A DNA stretch of 64,000 bases from Epiperipatus broadwayi (taxonomy: Eukaryota > Onychophora > Udeonychophora > Euonychophora > Peripatidae), in assembly GCA_028023455.1 (NCBI GenBank), contig JAQFVV010012574.1, positions 1,103,501 through 1,167,500 of the forward strand, written 5' to 3'. This document shows, in pieces, positions 46,700 through 58,344 of this stretch. Every line of letters begins with the position of its first letter. Within the stretch, counting starts at the first letter, position 1. The notes under the pieces were generated by a model that saw nothing but the letters and a program-made list of their open reading frames with translations, searched no databases and was not told the origin of the DNA. The translations under genes were made by a program, and so were the position numbers.

Positions 46700-48930
46700 T
46701 GCTCTACCTTGATCATAATCTGTAGTTTGAATCTGCATAAAACTTGAAAAATTCTATGCAATCTTAGAATTTAAAGACAACTATCCTTTCAGTAAATAAA
46801 TATTAGTCTATATTAGCTAGAAGTTAAACAAGAAATAAAAATCATATAAGATATCATCACTTAAAAAATGATCAGCCTGATGTGTAATACATTCTCCACT
46901 AATGCTAAAATGGCTTTTCTTTTTCATTGAGCTATTAAAGCTTTTTATCTTTGACCTTCATATAAGTATTAATAGCGTTAAAATTATATTATTTCTCCCT
47001 AGAAATGGGTTATGCTTTATCCAATAATGGAGTTCAATGTTTCTTTTTTTTAAGTTTCTTTCATTATGTTGATATCCATGATTATATGTTTATCTTAATT
47101 CAATATTATATAGTGTAGTCACATTTTTTATGAATGACATAAATTTCAGTTTTTTTTTCGAAAATCCAAAGATTTGCACAAAAATTTTTTTAATATATTC
47201 TAAGTAACATTAAATCTGAGTATGTATTTAGTTAATCATATTAACCTATCAGTTAATTAGTAGGCATCAAAATGCAATATAATTTTGATACTGGTGCATT
47301 AAAAACTCAAAACAAGAATATTGTTTTGGATTCTATATCTACCAGTATGATGGTGATTGGCTATTCTTGCCAATTCAGATGATAGATTACAGAATAATCA
47401 TAATATTTTGAATTCAATCTTAAACATTCACAAAGTATGTTAGTCACTAAGAAAAAAAAAGTCTTTAGCAATTCTTACTTAGTATAACTAACTAACAGCT
47501 TAAGAATTTGGATTGTTTATATATCTTGATCATTATATAAAAGAAAAAATTTAAATATTAAGGTGGGACACAAATTTCAATATATTGTGGCTGCATTTGA
47601 ATAAATATAGAGTACTTTGACATAACGATATAACTACTTTAAGAAAACTAGTTTTATATAGGGCTATAATAAAATAATTGAATGATTAGTGACTGAAGAG
47701 GTCAAATTATGCTTGGGGACTGTAAATGGCAAAGTTAAGCTTTGATCCAGAGATTTGAGGTTGTCACTCTTCAATCAAATTTATTATATATGGAAGTAAG
47801 ATAGACTTTTTATCAATGAAAGCACTGAATCAAATTTCACTTAAGAATGATTCATGATGTATATTGTAAAAATACAATGGACAAATGGTTATATTGCTCA
47901 GTTTTCTAAATATGATCTCCAATAGTAACAGCAAGACTAACATATAATATTTGTAGTCACGTTTGTGTATCATGGAGTGTAAAAACTTTTGTGTTTTTAT
48001 CCATCTCCCTTATTTTGAAGTTAAGATGGCTTTACTCATTTATTTAAATGGCTGATATATATATTTATGTGTGTGTGTGTGTCAAGAAAAAAGTTGAAAT
48101 TGATGCTAAATCATAAAAATGATTATTAAAAATATCTCTAAATAAGAGGGGGAAAAAAATACATCTTCAAAATTTCGCCCATATAAGTAGATTTCTTCAG
48201 ATGAAAAAAAGTACATTACTATCTATTCAAGTTTTTTCTCTCACTGAAAAATTATAGTGAGATGGATGAAATATTGTTTTCTTAATTTTTTTATGCAGAG
48301 ATATGTTTCCTACATATGTAATTCTATAAATATAACTATTACCTCTTTTTCTGTATAATTGCAATTTTAAATAAATGTTAAACATTTAAACCAGAGAAAG
48401 CATACATTAGTTTTAAATATCTTATTTTATATGTACATTTTTAATTATTTATGCTAGTTATTTTGTACACTTATATATTTAAGTTTTTTTTTATTTTCTT
48501 AACATTTTTATTTCAAACTTTTTAAGATGGGGTGTAGTAAAATCTGTCCTATAGCAAATAATTTTTTTAATGGAAATTTTATTAAGCTTTCTTTGTTGCA
48601 TCTTTTTATTATGGTCAGATTTTTAAAAATAATACAAGATATTAGTGAAAGCCTATTAGAAGTATTATATATTGCTTTCAGCTGTTTATAAAACCATTAT
48701 GGTAAAGAATCTAATTTGTGTTGTTTAATATGTTCATCCATCTTACTGAATTTTCTTGAATTATGTTGTTTTATAAAATATCTTAAAATATTAACCCAAA
48801 GTCAGCTTTATAAAATAATTTATCCATTAATGCTTAAAATTTAAGATTTATTTTTTCATATATCTGGTAACGCGGTTATTGTTCAAAATAAATATTTGTG
48901 TGTGCATATATATATATGTTGTTGCGAAGA
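46700..48930. other. AT-rich spacer
   Basis: No recognisable gene. A GT microsatellite lies at 48066-48082. Confidence 0.5.
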
Positions 48931-48954
48931 TTTTCACAGGTTATAGATGATATA

Positions 48955-49118
48955 TTTTTCGGGTTCGTCTGTGTATGATTTTGAGTAGTAGTATACTTAC
49001 ATTTCGGCTTAATCACACAAGCCATCAATTGGTAATCAAGAGAATATTATTGGTGGAACTCAGTCCCAAAGATCGGTATATCAATAATCGAAATCATACA
49101 TGGGTGAACCTGACAAGT
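48955..49118. repeat. Imperfect inverted-repeat element
   Basis: The left part (gggttcgtctgtgtatgatt, 48961-48980) pairs imperfectly with the right part (aatcatacatgggtgaacct reversed, about 49091-49112), and both continue into similar gta/gat-rich words. The middle holds catttcggcttaatcac. It resembles a small foldback repeat; no target duplication was found. Confidence 0.4.
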
Positions 49119-49224
49119 ATATCATTTACATATACATATATGATAAAGTAAGAGGACAGCTCTCTAATCTAGTGCCATCTATATAATGATTGAATAATCA
49201 GTGATTATTAAATGATAATGCATT

Positions 49225-49325
49225 TAAATGTCTATTCCCAGACCAGTTTCTGGTTTTGCCTTTATCATTGTGGTTGGGATTTAAAACTGGAAGTAATGGG
49301 GTTATGCATCAAGCAACTGCCTTTG
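49225..49325 (-). repeat. Fragment related to family C
   Basis: The plus strand cagaccagtttctggttttg followed by cctttatcattgtgg matches, in reverse, the ctgacgaaggccacaagccagaaactagtctg part of family C in pattern. It is well diverged. Confidence 0.3.
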
Positions 49326-49577
49326 AATACACTTTATTATTCCAATAAAAAAACTTGAAATTCAAAATATTATAAGGTTTCAAATCCAAAATAATCCAAT
49401 TGAATAATTATATCTTTTTGATTGCAAGTCAGTAACTACATAGTTTAATAACCTTTATATAGATCAATAATTCTTTAAGTGTTAAAGATAGAACATACTT
49501 ACTATTTTTTAGCATAGGGATTTCTTTTTGTCAGGTAAGCTATTCACATTGATTTATAAAAAAAATTTAGAAAATTT

Positions 49578-49677
49578 AATTATAAATTTATTTAATGCAC
49601 ATTGGTTAAGACCTGTAGAAGTCCCTACTTTCGCATTTTCAACCGCACATGCTTTAGGTTTATTGCCTTAGTAAATA
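49578..49677. repeat. Relative of the 22.4-kb hairpin element
   Basis: It shares taattataaattta, cctgtagaagtccctact, gcattttcaaccgcacatgc and ttagtaaatat with 22328-22483, but has no left arm, so it cannot form the long hairpin. Confidence 0.5.
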
Positions 49678-49679
49678 TA

Positions 49680-52600
49680 CTTAGAAATTTTAACTAGATG
49701 TATTCTTCAATTATGACAACTATTATTGTGGTTCATAGTTTACATTTGTCTATAGCTTAAGCAATGGCTAATATAATATTTTTTTAATTTTTGCAAGACA
49801 TTTCCAAATATCAGCAGTCATATTCCTTGTCGTACAAATAATTTAATCTTTGATAATAATATTGAATATACTATTTTTTAAGGAATAGTAAGAAGATCAC
49901 TGAATTTTTTTTAAATATGTTCACATTTCACTATAAATCTTCTGACTTAGGAACAATCTTTTTTATGAGGTCAAGCCAATTTCATCATCACAGAATCTTA
50001 TTTTTTATTTCTGGAACATTGCTGATTAATATCCCTAATTAATTTTAGTTAGACAAATGTTGAAGATGGTATTTTTTATAGCATCTTTATCCAGAATAGT
50101 GAATTTATCCTGTTCTGAAAATGAACCATTTTTAATTCTGTACTAACTCTTGTCAAATTTATTACATCAAAGAATTTGTATGAAATGCGTAATGGTGATA
50201 TTGGATAATATTTGTTAAACATTTATTAGATTTTAAGATTGCTATATTTTTTCTCTAATTTTTGAAATCATTTCTGTGTGGATAATATTGATAAACAGTT
50301 TTCTCAATCATATGTTGACTTTCAGCACAAATATTTTTAGAAATTCTAATGTGTGCAATATTCTTATGAGTCTTTATTAATTTAAGATAAAGAAGAAAAA
50401 GCTCAAATTTATTAATATCCACTGATTTAATAAAACTTGTATTAAATGGACATTACTAAGGATTGAACCTATTGCTTCATTTGAATATTTTTTTTTAATT
50501 CTGTTATTCTTGAGCTTTAAAATTTGATATATAAAGGTGAGTATTCTTATTATTTATTGCAAAAATAGTTTCTATTCATATTTATAGTAAGTTGTTTATG
50601 ATTAAAATTTTCTTTTGTTTTTTTAAATAATGTATTAATTATTACCATATCAATTTTTCTATAAAATGTATTCCTAATTTATTTTAAATCTTTTATAATC
50701 TCTCATAGCCATGTAATTCCCATTAACATTCAACCACCTTTCTTATCTGATTATATTTTCAATTTTACTCAATCATACTCATAATCACTACTAAGTTAAA
50801 CAAATATCTGAGTAACCAAATATTTTTTAATCTAACAATCAACAATGTATCATTTATAGAAATGATAGCAATGCATCTTCTATTGTGTCTATTGATCTTC
50901 TTCCCTCACCCTCACAATAATCTTTTATCCTCTTTTACATTCTTTTGCCAAATCCATCCATTTCACTTCACACTTTTATTCAAAACACAATCTTTTCTTT
51001 TTTAACATTTACAATCTTCTCTGGATTCTTTGTACTATTAACATTTTCGAGCAATTTTTATAAATTATATCTATTTAATTCTCATCTATTATAAACAAAT
51101 AGCAGTAACAATAATTGATATGGTCCCTATAAAAAAAACTCTTGTACTAAGGTAGTTTTCCATTTGCTCTCACAGATAAACTCAATTACAGAGTTTTAAT
51201 CCAAGAGGAATTGTATAATATTTGAAGTATGAATAGTATCACTTATTTATTATAATGTTATATTTTGTTGTTGTTGTTGTTGTTTTAAATCACATGCTGT
51301 GAGATAAATTATTAATAAAAGTGCTTTTTATTCAAAGTATTATACAAATTAAGAAGAATGATTAATCAGATAACTTAACTATATTTCAAGTTGCTATCAG
51401 CTGAATTTTTATGTTTAGATAATAAATCTGATGAAAATTATATAAAATTATCATTTAAACATGCTTTTAGCATGTGATAATAATGTGTGTTATTTATTGA
51501 ACTATACCCTATTCTCTTTCTCTCTCTAGGGAAAAATATGCTAAATATTTTACTACTTCAGTAACACATATGATAAACAACAAATACAATAAGATAAAGG
51601 AATAATAATTAAATATATATTTAAATAGTACAGTATTCCCAAGAACGGCACATTAATCACATGATGAAAGCTGCATCATATTACAATTGTATTTTGGTTT
51701 GTATAATTAATGCATAATCCAGATTAGTAATCTATCATTAAATTCTAACTAATAATATGTGAATATCTTTTAACTAATCAATAACAGGATAGCTAATTAG
51801 TTTAGCTATGCAACAATTAAGCCTACCTGTTACCAAGTAAACATTCTAAGAAAATAATATTATATTATGATTTAGATCAATCGTAGTGATGATATACTCA
51901 AGGGTTAAAAATTTATAATTTATTCAACATATTTTTGAACATCACATGACCTCTTAAGCAACACATTATATAATTATTTTTAATTAGGTTGGAATATGTA
52001 TTTTTAATTTCTGAAAAGGAAATGTATTTTTTTTTTACATATTATGGAAGGCAACATATAAATGTTTATTATCTATATTTGATTAGATTCCACAGCCCTG
52101 GGATATATCATGCAAACATAAATAACTTATTGGTTTTATAAGTACTGAAAATAATTAACAAATATTATCTAATATATATATATATATATATACTATTTCA
52201 TCACTCAAATATGATTACTTTAAGAATAGGACTTCCAATTACTGCATAGTGTATTTCCAATGTATAATCCTAATATATGTTAGACTTGTGAATTTAGAAA
52301 AAATAGCAATTAGCAACATCAGATACAATTGCCTCAGAATCAATTAAATAGGCTTGTTTTCTTAATCAGCACCTTTCAGTTTTATCTATTCTCTGAAAGA
52401 AAGTGAATGAATGCATATTAATTCCACACATTCTTTAATGTCATCTGTTCACATTATATGGGAGCCTCCTCATTGTTTGTACCTTATGTAAAATCAAAAA
52501 TATTAATTTCCAAATATTTGTATGGCCATACAATTATAACTTTTCTCTCTACAACTTTATTCAATAAAATTTCTTTCCAATATACTTTTTTTTTGTACAC

Positions 52601-52985
52601 AATTTTACTGACAATTTCAATTGTCAATTATTTTCTATGGCATTTTTTTAAAAAAATTCTAATTTTTTTCCGTGTTTTATTATCCTTATTTTATTACTGT
52701 ACATTACACTATTACTTAAACATGTATTTAGTACACTTAATTTATTTAAATATCTAACATTTTTGCTTTTTCAAATCCTGTCCATGACTTATAATGGCTT
52801 TGCCCTCCTATGCCTCACTTTTACATAAGATTGAATATGGATGTATTAATTTCTTCTAAACATTTTATTATCATAATTAACCATTTTTATATAAATATTA
52901 AATATAAACTAACAGTATTCTTGATGGAGGAGGATACATACAAGTATAAGGAATTCAGCAATATGAATTTTTAATAAATTATCAG
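49680..52985. other. AT-rich spacer, possibly with an old retroelement
   Basis: Between about 49780 and 51010 the plus strand is rich in T and C phrases like those of the decayed minus-strand RTE copy, and minus-strand readings give short coding-like stretches (for example SEQDKFTILDKDAI near 50100). I could not match them to a family. The rest is spacer. An AT microsatellite lies at about 52170-52190. Confidence 0.3.
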
Positions 52986-53002
52986 ATTTATTAGTTGTTT
53001 TT

Positions 53003-53100
53003 TTACAATATTAGCCAAAAAAACTATACTTTACTAAAATTCTTCTATTACCATGGTTTCATCTATTAGCAAATAGACATTTTTAAGTGAAATTCAACTA
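53003..53100 (-). repeat. Inverted copy of Penelope 3' end
   Basis: The minus strand gives ctaatagatgaaaccatggt and tagtttttttggctaatattg, matching 53690-53790 on the plus strand and the 3' end of the element at 27050. Here it lies at the 5' side of a plus-strand Penelope fragment in opposite orientation. Confidence 0.65.
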
Positions 53101-53795
53101 ATAATGAATTTATGAAAAAAATTATATTTAATACAAATATTTAGAGATCTATTAATAATAAAGATTTAAGCGTTAATCAGAATAAAGAGATTATAATTTT
53201 GCCATGTAGTTTATCAATTAGTAAATTGATTTATAAGAATAGTTTTTATTGAGTAGTATGAAAGTGGCTTAGAAGAAAGGCCTGAATTTAAATTCATTAC
53301 TAAATAGTTCAAAACAGTTAATTGATTGCAAATCTATTCCTGGAGTAGTTTATAAGATTTCTTGTAGTTGTTATAAAATTTATGTAGGTCAGAGTAAATT
53401 AAGTTTTAATGAAAGAGTTAAAGTTCATAAAAGTAGAATTAAAAATAATATAATTCAGATTATATTTATGAACTGAATACAGGTCATAAAATATTTGACA
53501 ATGCAGAAGTTATATTTTATAAATAAAAAAAAAGTCAATTCAAATGTAGAGTAAAAGAAACTTTGATGATAAAATAGTTTGAATCTGAAGCCATCAATAT
53601 CATGAAGATATCTTTTGATGTTAAAGGAAGTTGGATTTTGAAATGAATGATGGGAAGGCTATTTTTTGGTATGTTTAGTTGAATTTCATTTTTGTTAATA
53701 GATGAAGCCATGGTTGTGGAAGAATTTCAATAAAGTTTAGTTTTTTTGGCTACTATTGTAATGTTATATGAATTTCTATTTTATTTATTATTACT
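53101..53795 (+). mobile_element. Penelope-like retroelement, 3' fragment
   Basis: The fragment holds a GIY-YIG endonuclease remnant and the family 3' end (53660-53795). With the inverted 3'-end copy at 53003-53100, the structure recalls the terminal inverted or tandem arrangements known in Penelope-like elements. The reverse transcriptase is missing. The sequence differs from the 27-28 kb copy by many substitutions but is collinear with it. Confidence 0.7.
53285..53610 (+). pseudogene. GIY-YIG endonuclease of Penelope-like element
   Basis: The frame reads LNSLLNSSKQ, SIPGVVYKISCSCYKIYVGQ and FNERVKVHKSRIKNN, then a stop, then NTGHKIFDNAEVIF in a nearby frame. GVVYKI and YVGQ are the GIY and YIG parts; CSC is the conserved cysteine pair just after the first strand in Penelope GIY-YIG domains; the Arg in NERVK and the His in VKVH fit the catalytic helix. 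The C-terminal part is frame-shifted. It would cut target DNA in an active element. Confidence 0.7.
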
Positions 53796-53867
53796 AGTAT
53801 AGTATTAGGCAGTATTTAATATATATATAAAGAATATGACCAAAAAATCTTAGCACTCTGGACATTT

Positions 53868-53990
53868 GTTTCTATTTGGGTTAGTTAGTACCATTACGCA
53901 AGACCGATCATGGTGCTGCCAGGAACCCAGGTTCAACTTGGGACACAAGAAACTCAATCATACTATTGCACTATTTAATTTATAATACCT
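53868..53990 (-). repeat. Possible tRNA-like SINE fragment
   Basis: The minus strand has aatagtatgattgagtttct followed by a stem-loop-like cccaagttgaacctggg and ttcctggcagcacc. It resembles the tRNA-like part of the insertion at 35730-36226 (tatagtg…tgtgtcttcgagtcagg). GC content is above the surroundings. Weak. Confidence 0.3.
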
Positions 53991-54488
53991 TATTGAAATG
54001 ATGAAATATAAGAACAAGAATTAAACATAGGTTAAAGCTTTAAACTCTATAATAATTTATTCCAGGCATTAATAACATTATCTGACAAAATGTAAAATCT
54101 GACCACAATAATGTACAATGTAATGGTTTTTAATAACTTCCATTACATTATGTATTTATTATTATAAACTAACATACTTTTTTATTCTTCCCTCTCTCAA
54201 ATATGTCTGATCAATGTTTTAATTATAACATATTATAAAATTAGTAATCAAATAAAATTTCATAAAAAATACATGCAATGCACACAGTATTAGCCTTAAC
54301 TGAATATAATTGCATAGTCCAATATTCCAATGTGTAATACACTTTTAGAATAAAATAAATTAAAATTAAATATAATAAACCAATAACTAATAAGTGCTAG
54401 TTCATAATCATATATTAAAACATTGTCATGTGAAATATATATGTATATGTAAGTGTAATAATGCTCAAGTCTAAATGGTTTATAAGTA
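53991..54488. other. AT-rich spacer
   Basis: No gene seen. Confidence 0.4.
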
Positions 54489-54491
54489 ATC

Positions 54492-54637
54492 ATTAAAACC
54501 AGTCAACACTTAGACAATCCCAATATCAATAACAGTCAACAATCTCAAATTGTTGTCAAGGCAATCTCATTGACAACAGTTTAAGATTGTTGATTGTTAT
54601 TGATATTGGGATTGTCTAAGTGTTGACTGGTTTTAAT
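54492..54637. mobile_element. 146-bp near-perfect palindrome (MITE-like hairpin)
   Basis: Arms of about 67 bp (54492 to about 54558, and about 54571 to 54637) are inverted copies with three visible differences, enclosing a centre of about 12 bases. Both ends read attaaaacc, so the element is bordered by TA or TTAA, target words of mariner and piggyBac transposons respectively. A miniature transposon is the likely explanation. The transcript would fold as one long hairpin. No second copy was found in the window. Confidence 0.65.
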
Positions 54638-54639
54638 AA

Positions 54640-56330
54640 TTATATATATATATAAAACAGGCTTACCAAATTTCTGTGGTAGGGCAAATTTACATCTGTT
54701 TCAGTGATGTTATTTATATAAATGTAAGGACATTTAACCTAAAAAAGGTAGACATAATGTTTATAAATGTAGCTTTTAATGAAAGTATTCTTAGCATGAA
54801 TAAGAGCTAAATTTATGAACATGTCTATCTTTTCTGAGTAAAGGTCCTAACATTTATATATTTAACATTACAATTGTACAGAAAAGAAAATATTTTAAGT
54901 TATCAATCTGTCTCAGTAGTAACTTTCCAATTTTTCAAAATTGTTCCAAAATGATTAAATACATTTTATCTTTAAGTGCTTCTGATTTCAGGCTGGTAAA
55001 CAAATAATTAAATGTATTTATTTAACCTTCATTTTTTCTTATTTTAGGCTGTCAAACAAATAGTTTTTTTTTTATCTTTAGGCTGGCAAACTTTATTACG
55101 CAATTGTGCTTCTTGTTAGGATGGTCAGCTGGCCAAGGCAAACATATTTTGTTAAATGATGATGAAAATTATTTTTCTTTCAAGCTAAGCCTGGATTTTT
55201 CTGACTAGAACTGGATTCTTTTTTTTAACTTTCTTCTTCTATGAAGATGCATGCTAGTATAGAGATGAACAACCGCTGAAAGAAATATAACACCACAAGA
55301 TTTGACCATTTCATAATTTTTTAGTAAAATTAAGACTATTATTCTTCATTAGTAATACAACTTGCAATATTAGACTTCAGTAAGCATACACTGTTTAACG
55401 ATGACTTCTCTTTTGTAGTAAATCAATCACTTCTAAATCTGTTCATACTGCTAGCGAAATATATTCAGTTCTTAAATCAATTACCACAGCCTTTTTATAG
55501 CTAATTGTCATCCCATTAAAAAAAACATGTTATCCAACACTTTAAGCTATTTCCTATTTAAATCAATCTTTAATTACATGTTTCTTGATCAACAACTACA
55601 TTTTTTAAAAAAAAAAAAAAACTAAAATCAAAAAACAGTGGGAGAAAAGGAAACCTAGGAAAAATATTGCTTTTCTACAAATGCGAATTCGTTTTGACAC
55701 AAACCATGTTTAATATTCATTTTAATACCTAATAATCTTTTATTTAATTTTTAATTTTAACAAATCTGATTTATTTTTTTTACAATGAGTAATATTTTAG
55801 TCCACTTTATTTTCTCTTTATTACAATTATAAGATTAGTTTTATTAACTTACAAATATTTTTTTTAATAGAGATATAAAATATTTAAAAAGAGACTGGGT
55901 ACTGATACATTTGATCACTACCAGCGAAATTTAATCGACTCTCCAGCTTCTTGTCTCTGTCTGGAAATTATTATGACTTTTTTTATATTTGTTAACAGTA
56001 TATATATATATTAAAATTATTGTGATACAGTAACTTACTGTTTTATATGTTGTTTTTTCTCCCTTTTTTATTTGTTATCATAACATCACGATTACTTTTC
56101 ACATTTTACTGATTTCTTCTTCTTCGACTTTTTATTTACAAGATGGTAAATTTGAATAAATAATTTCAAGAGATTTAATCTTATTAATATTACTCAATAT
56201 GTATTAATTATTGGTGATTCTGATGTTTAATTAAAAAGTATTGTCATTTCATGAACTAATCCTTGTATATATATTTTTTTGTCTAGTAATTAGTCACATC
56301 CCAAAGTTGTAACATAGCTTTAATGAACTT
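54640..56330. other. AT-rich spacer
   Basis: No gene. Contains the reiterated acceptor-like motif (54980-55125) listed separately and a small phrase tgcatgctagtatagagatg (55248-55267), which resembles the family C 3' end. The rest is spacer. Confidence 0.4.
54980..55125 (+). repeat. Reiterated (T)n-AG-GCTGG motif
   Basis: The phrases ttcaggctggtaaacaaa (54987), tttaggctgtcaaacaaa (55043), tttaggctggcaaacttt (55078) and gttaggatggtcagctgg (55115) recur at intervals of about 55, 36 and 37 bases. Each looks like a pyrimidine-rich splice acceptor followed by the same short word. It appears to be a decayed short tandem repeat; function unknown. Confidence 0.45.
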
Positions 56331-56336
56331 CTAAAT

Positions 56337-58341
56337 CAGTAATTCCCAAAGTGGGTGGTACCATCTCCAATGGGCAGTGAAGACTTCTAGGAGGGTGATA
56401 GTGAGTTCAGAAGCCGTTGGGGAGCGTTCAGATGGTCTAGCCTTTTCTCTGGTGCACCAATCGGCTTTAACTCGCTTTCAAACCACTAATTTTGCCAAGT
56501 TTATGGTTATTTTATAAATTGTTTATGTGCAAGAATATATATAAAAAGGGGATAGCCAGAGAAATTGTAAATGTTTTGCACATTTTTGATGGGTTTTTTT
56601 TCTCTATTAACAAGTTAAAAGGAATGCAGGTTATTATTGTATGGCTAATTTTAAATTTTACTAATAGATAGAAGTGGTCATCCTGTGCATTATATTTTTT
56701 GTTAAAAAAAAATAAAGTAATTTAAGGCCAATATCAGCTGAGAGAATCTAAAAAGTTATATCTCAGATTTGTTTTGTTTTTGTTTTTTGTTTTGAATCTT
56801 TTGTAAAGATGGAAAAAGCTATTTCCATTGTATTAAAATTAGAATCTATATGTAAAATGGAACTCCTTGAGGAATTAAAAGAGTCTGAGTGGAAAATGAA
56901 AAAAGTGAAAGATAAAAGATGTAAAAAGCTATATCAATTGGGTTATGATCAATTATCCAAGAAATTAGAGATAAAGGCTGTAATAGTGAAAGAGGGATAC
57001 TCAATTTATATTGCCATAGATGTGCTATAAAAGGTTTTTAGCAGATGATGGGGGGTCTTCTCTGAGTTTATTGTTTTCCTTGCTATGTTTTGTCTGCTGG
57101 GCAGTTAAGGGTTTGCTGAACTAAGAGAAATATTCTAGTTGTAAAGCAGTGGAGAACTTTATGAAAGAAGGCAGAGCTGAGCCTAGCTTCAAATTATAGT
57201 CTGTCCAGAATTGCATGATTGACTCTTGGTTGGCTGCTGTCATTATTATAAAGATTTCTAGAGAAAGCTGAGAAATATAAAAATGCCTAAATTTTATCAT
57301 TAAAATGCTAATGAAGTAAACTCCCAATGTTAGTGCACCAGCCAGACTCCTATACTGCTGTCATGTAGCCACAGATGCTAGCTGATGATGATGAACACCT
57401 TAATGCCTATATTTTGCTGTGAAGAAGGGAAGTTTTCACTGCCTTCTTGTCATGGTTTATAGTGTTCTTAAAAGTTACTAAGTCCAGAGATGGTTAATGG
57501 AAAGAAACCAAAATGAAGCCAGATGGTATAAATTTGTTTTATTATTATTATGACTTGTTGCTATAAATTTTCATGTATTTTTTTTATTATTTGTATTTTT
57601 TTTTTGTTTCTCTATAAATTATTATTTGATTTTTCTACTTTAAAATAGTTCTACCAAATTAATTTCTGGAATTCTTGCATTTATGCTGAGGCATAGATAT
57701 ATATATATGTTTTTCTGTTGTTGTTGTTTGCTTTTAACACACTGTTCTATTTGAGAAAAGAGAAACTTACTTTGCGTGAAATTATTATTATTATTGTAAT
57801 CTCTGTATGTGATTATTGAAAATTTATTGACATACTGATTTGGTTTTTTGTTGTTGTTGTTTTATTGGCAGTGGTATTTCCTTTTTGAAAGAGTTTTTTT
57901 CTTCTCAAAAGTGGCACATAAAGGTGAAATTTAGGTTCAGCCTTTCAAAGATATACCACCTAAAACTTTGTGGTACCAATTAGCAGGGCATTGGAGTTTT
58001 GGATAGGGAGAAATCAGGAAATATAATCGATTTTGGTTCGATTTCACTCATTTAAACTTAAATTTAATAACTTTATATTTTGTTTTTTTCTTCTTGTTAT
58101 TGATATTGAGTTTATGTTGATGCCTTATTCTGATGTGTGGCATTGACATCATGTTATATCTTGAATGCAGCGTATGAATTATAGGGTAGACATCATCTGG
58201 TATAGTATCATTAGTTGCTATTTACATTGAAAATATCAAACAGTTTGAACGTGGCGGAAAACTGTTATACTTAGAGGGGGGGGCATTACAAAATTTATGT
58301 CTTGCAAAGGGGATGGTGGCCTGAAAAAGTTTGAGAACCAG
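56337..58341. mobile_element. hAT-like DNA transposon, nonautonomous
   Basis: The left end reads cagtaattcccaaagtggg. The right end, reversed, reads ctggttctcaaactttttc. Both are versions of the CAGTG-TTCTCAAA termini of hAT elements. Beyond them, subterminal sequence is GC-richer (ttggggagcgttcagatggt near 56418; ggggatggtggcctgaaaa near 58310). No transposase was recognised inside the 2 kb. A 73-codon frame (56809-57030) is Lys/Glu-rich and not a hAT dimerisation domain as far as I can see. No clear 8-bp target duplication was found (ttctaaat against agaaaatt), so the ends have decayed or the two ends belong to different copies. Confidence 0.55.
56809..57030 (+). CDS. Small unidentified ORF inside hAT-like element
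   Basis: An ATG-started frame of 73 codons encodes a strongly charged, probably helical peptide (for example KMELLEELKESEWKMKKVKD). It lies within the hAT-like element, 470 bases from the left end. I do not recognise it. It might be the start of a captured or decayed gene, or chance; the charge pattern is more protein-like than most frames in this window. Confidence 0.2.
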   Translation: MEKAISIVLKLESICKMELLEELKESEWKMKKVKDKRCKKLYQLGYDQLSKKLEIKAVIVKEGYSIYIAIDVL

Positions 58342-58344
58342 AGA

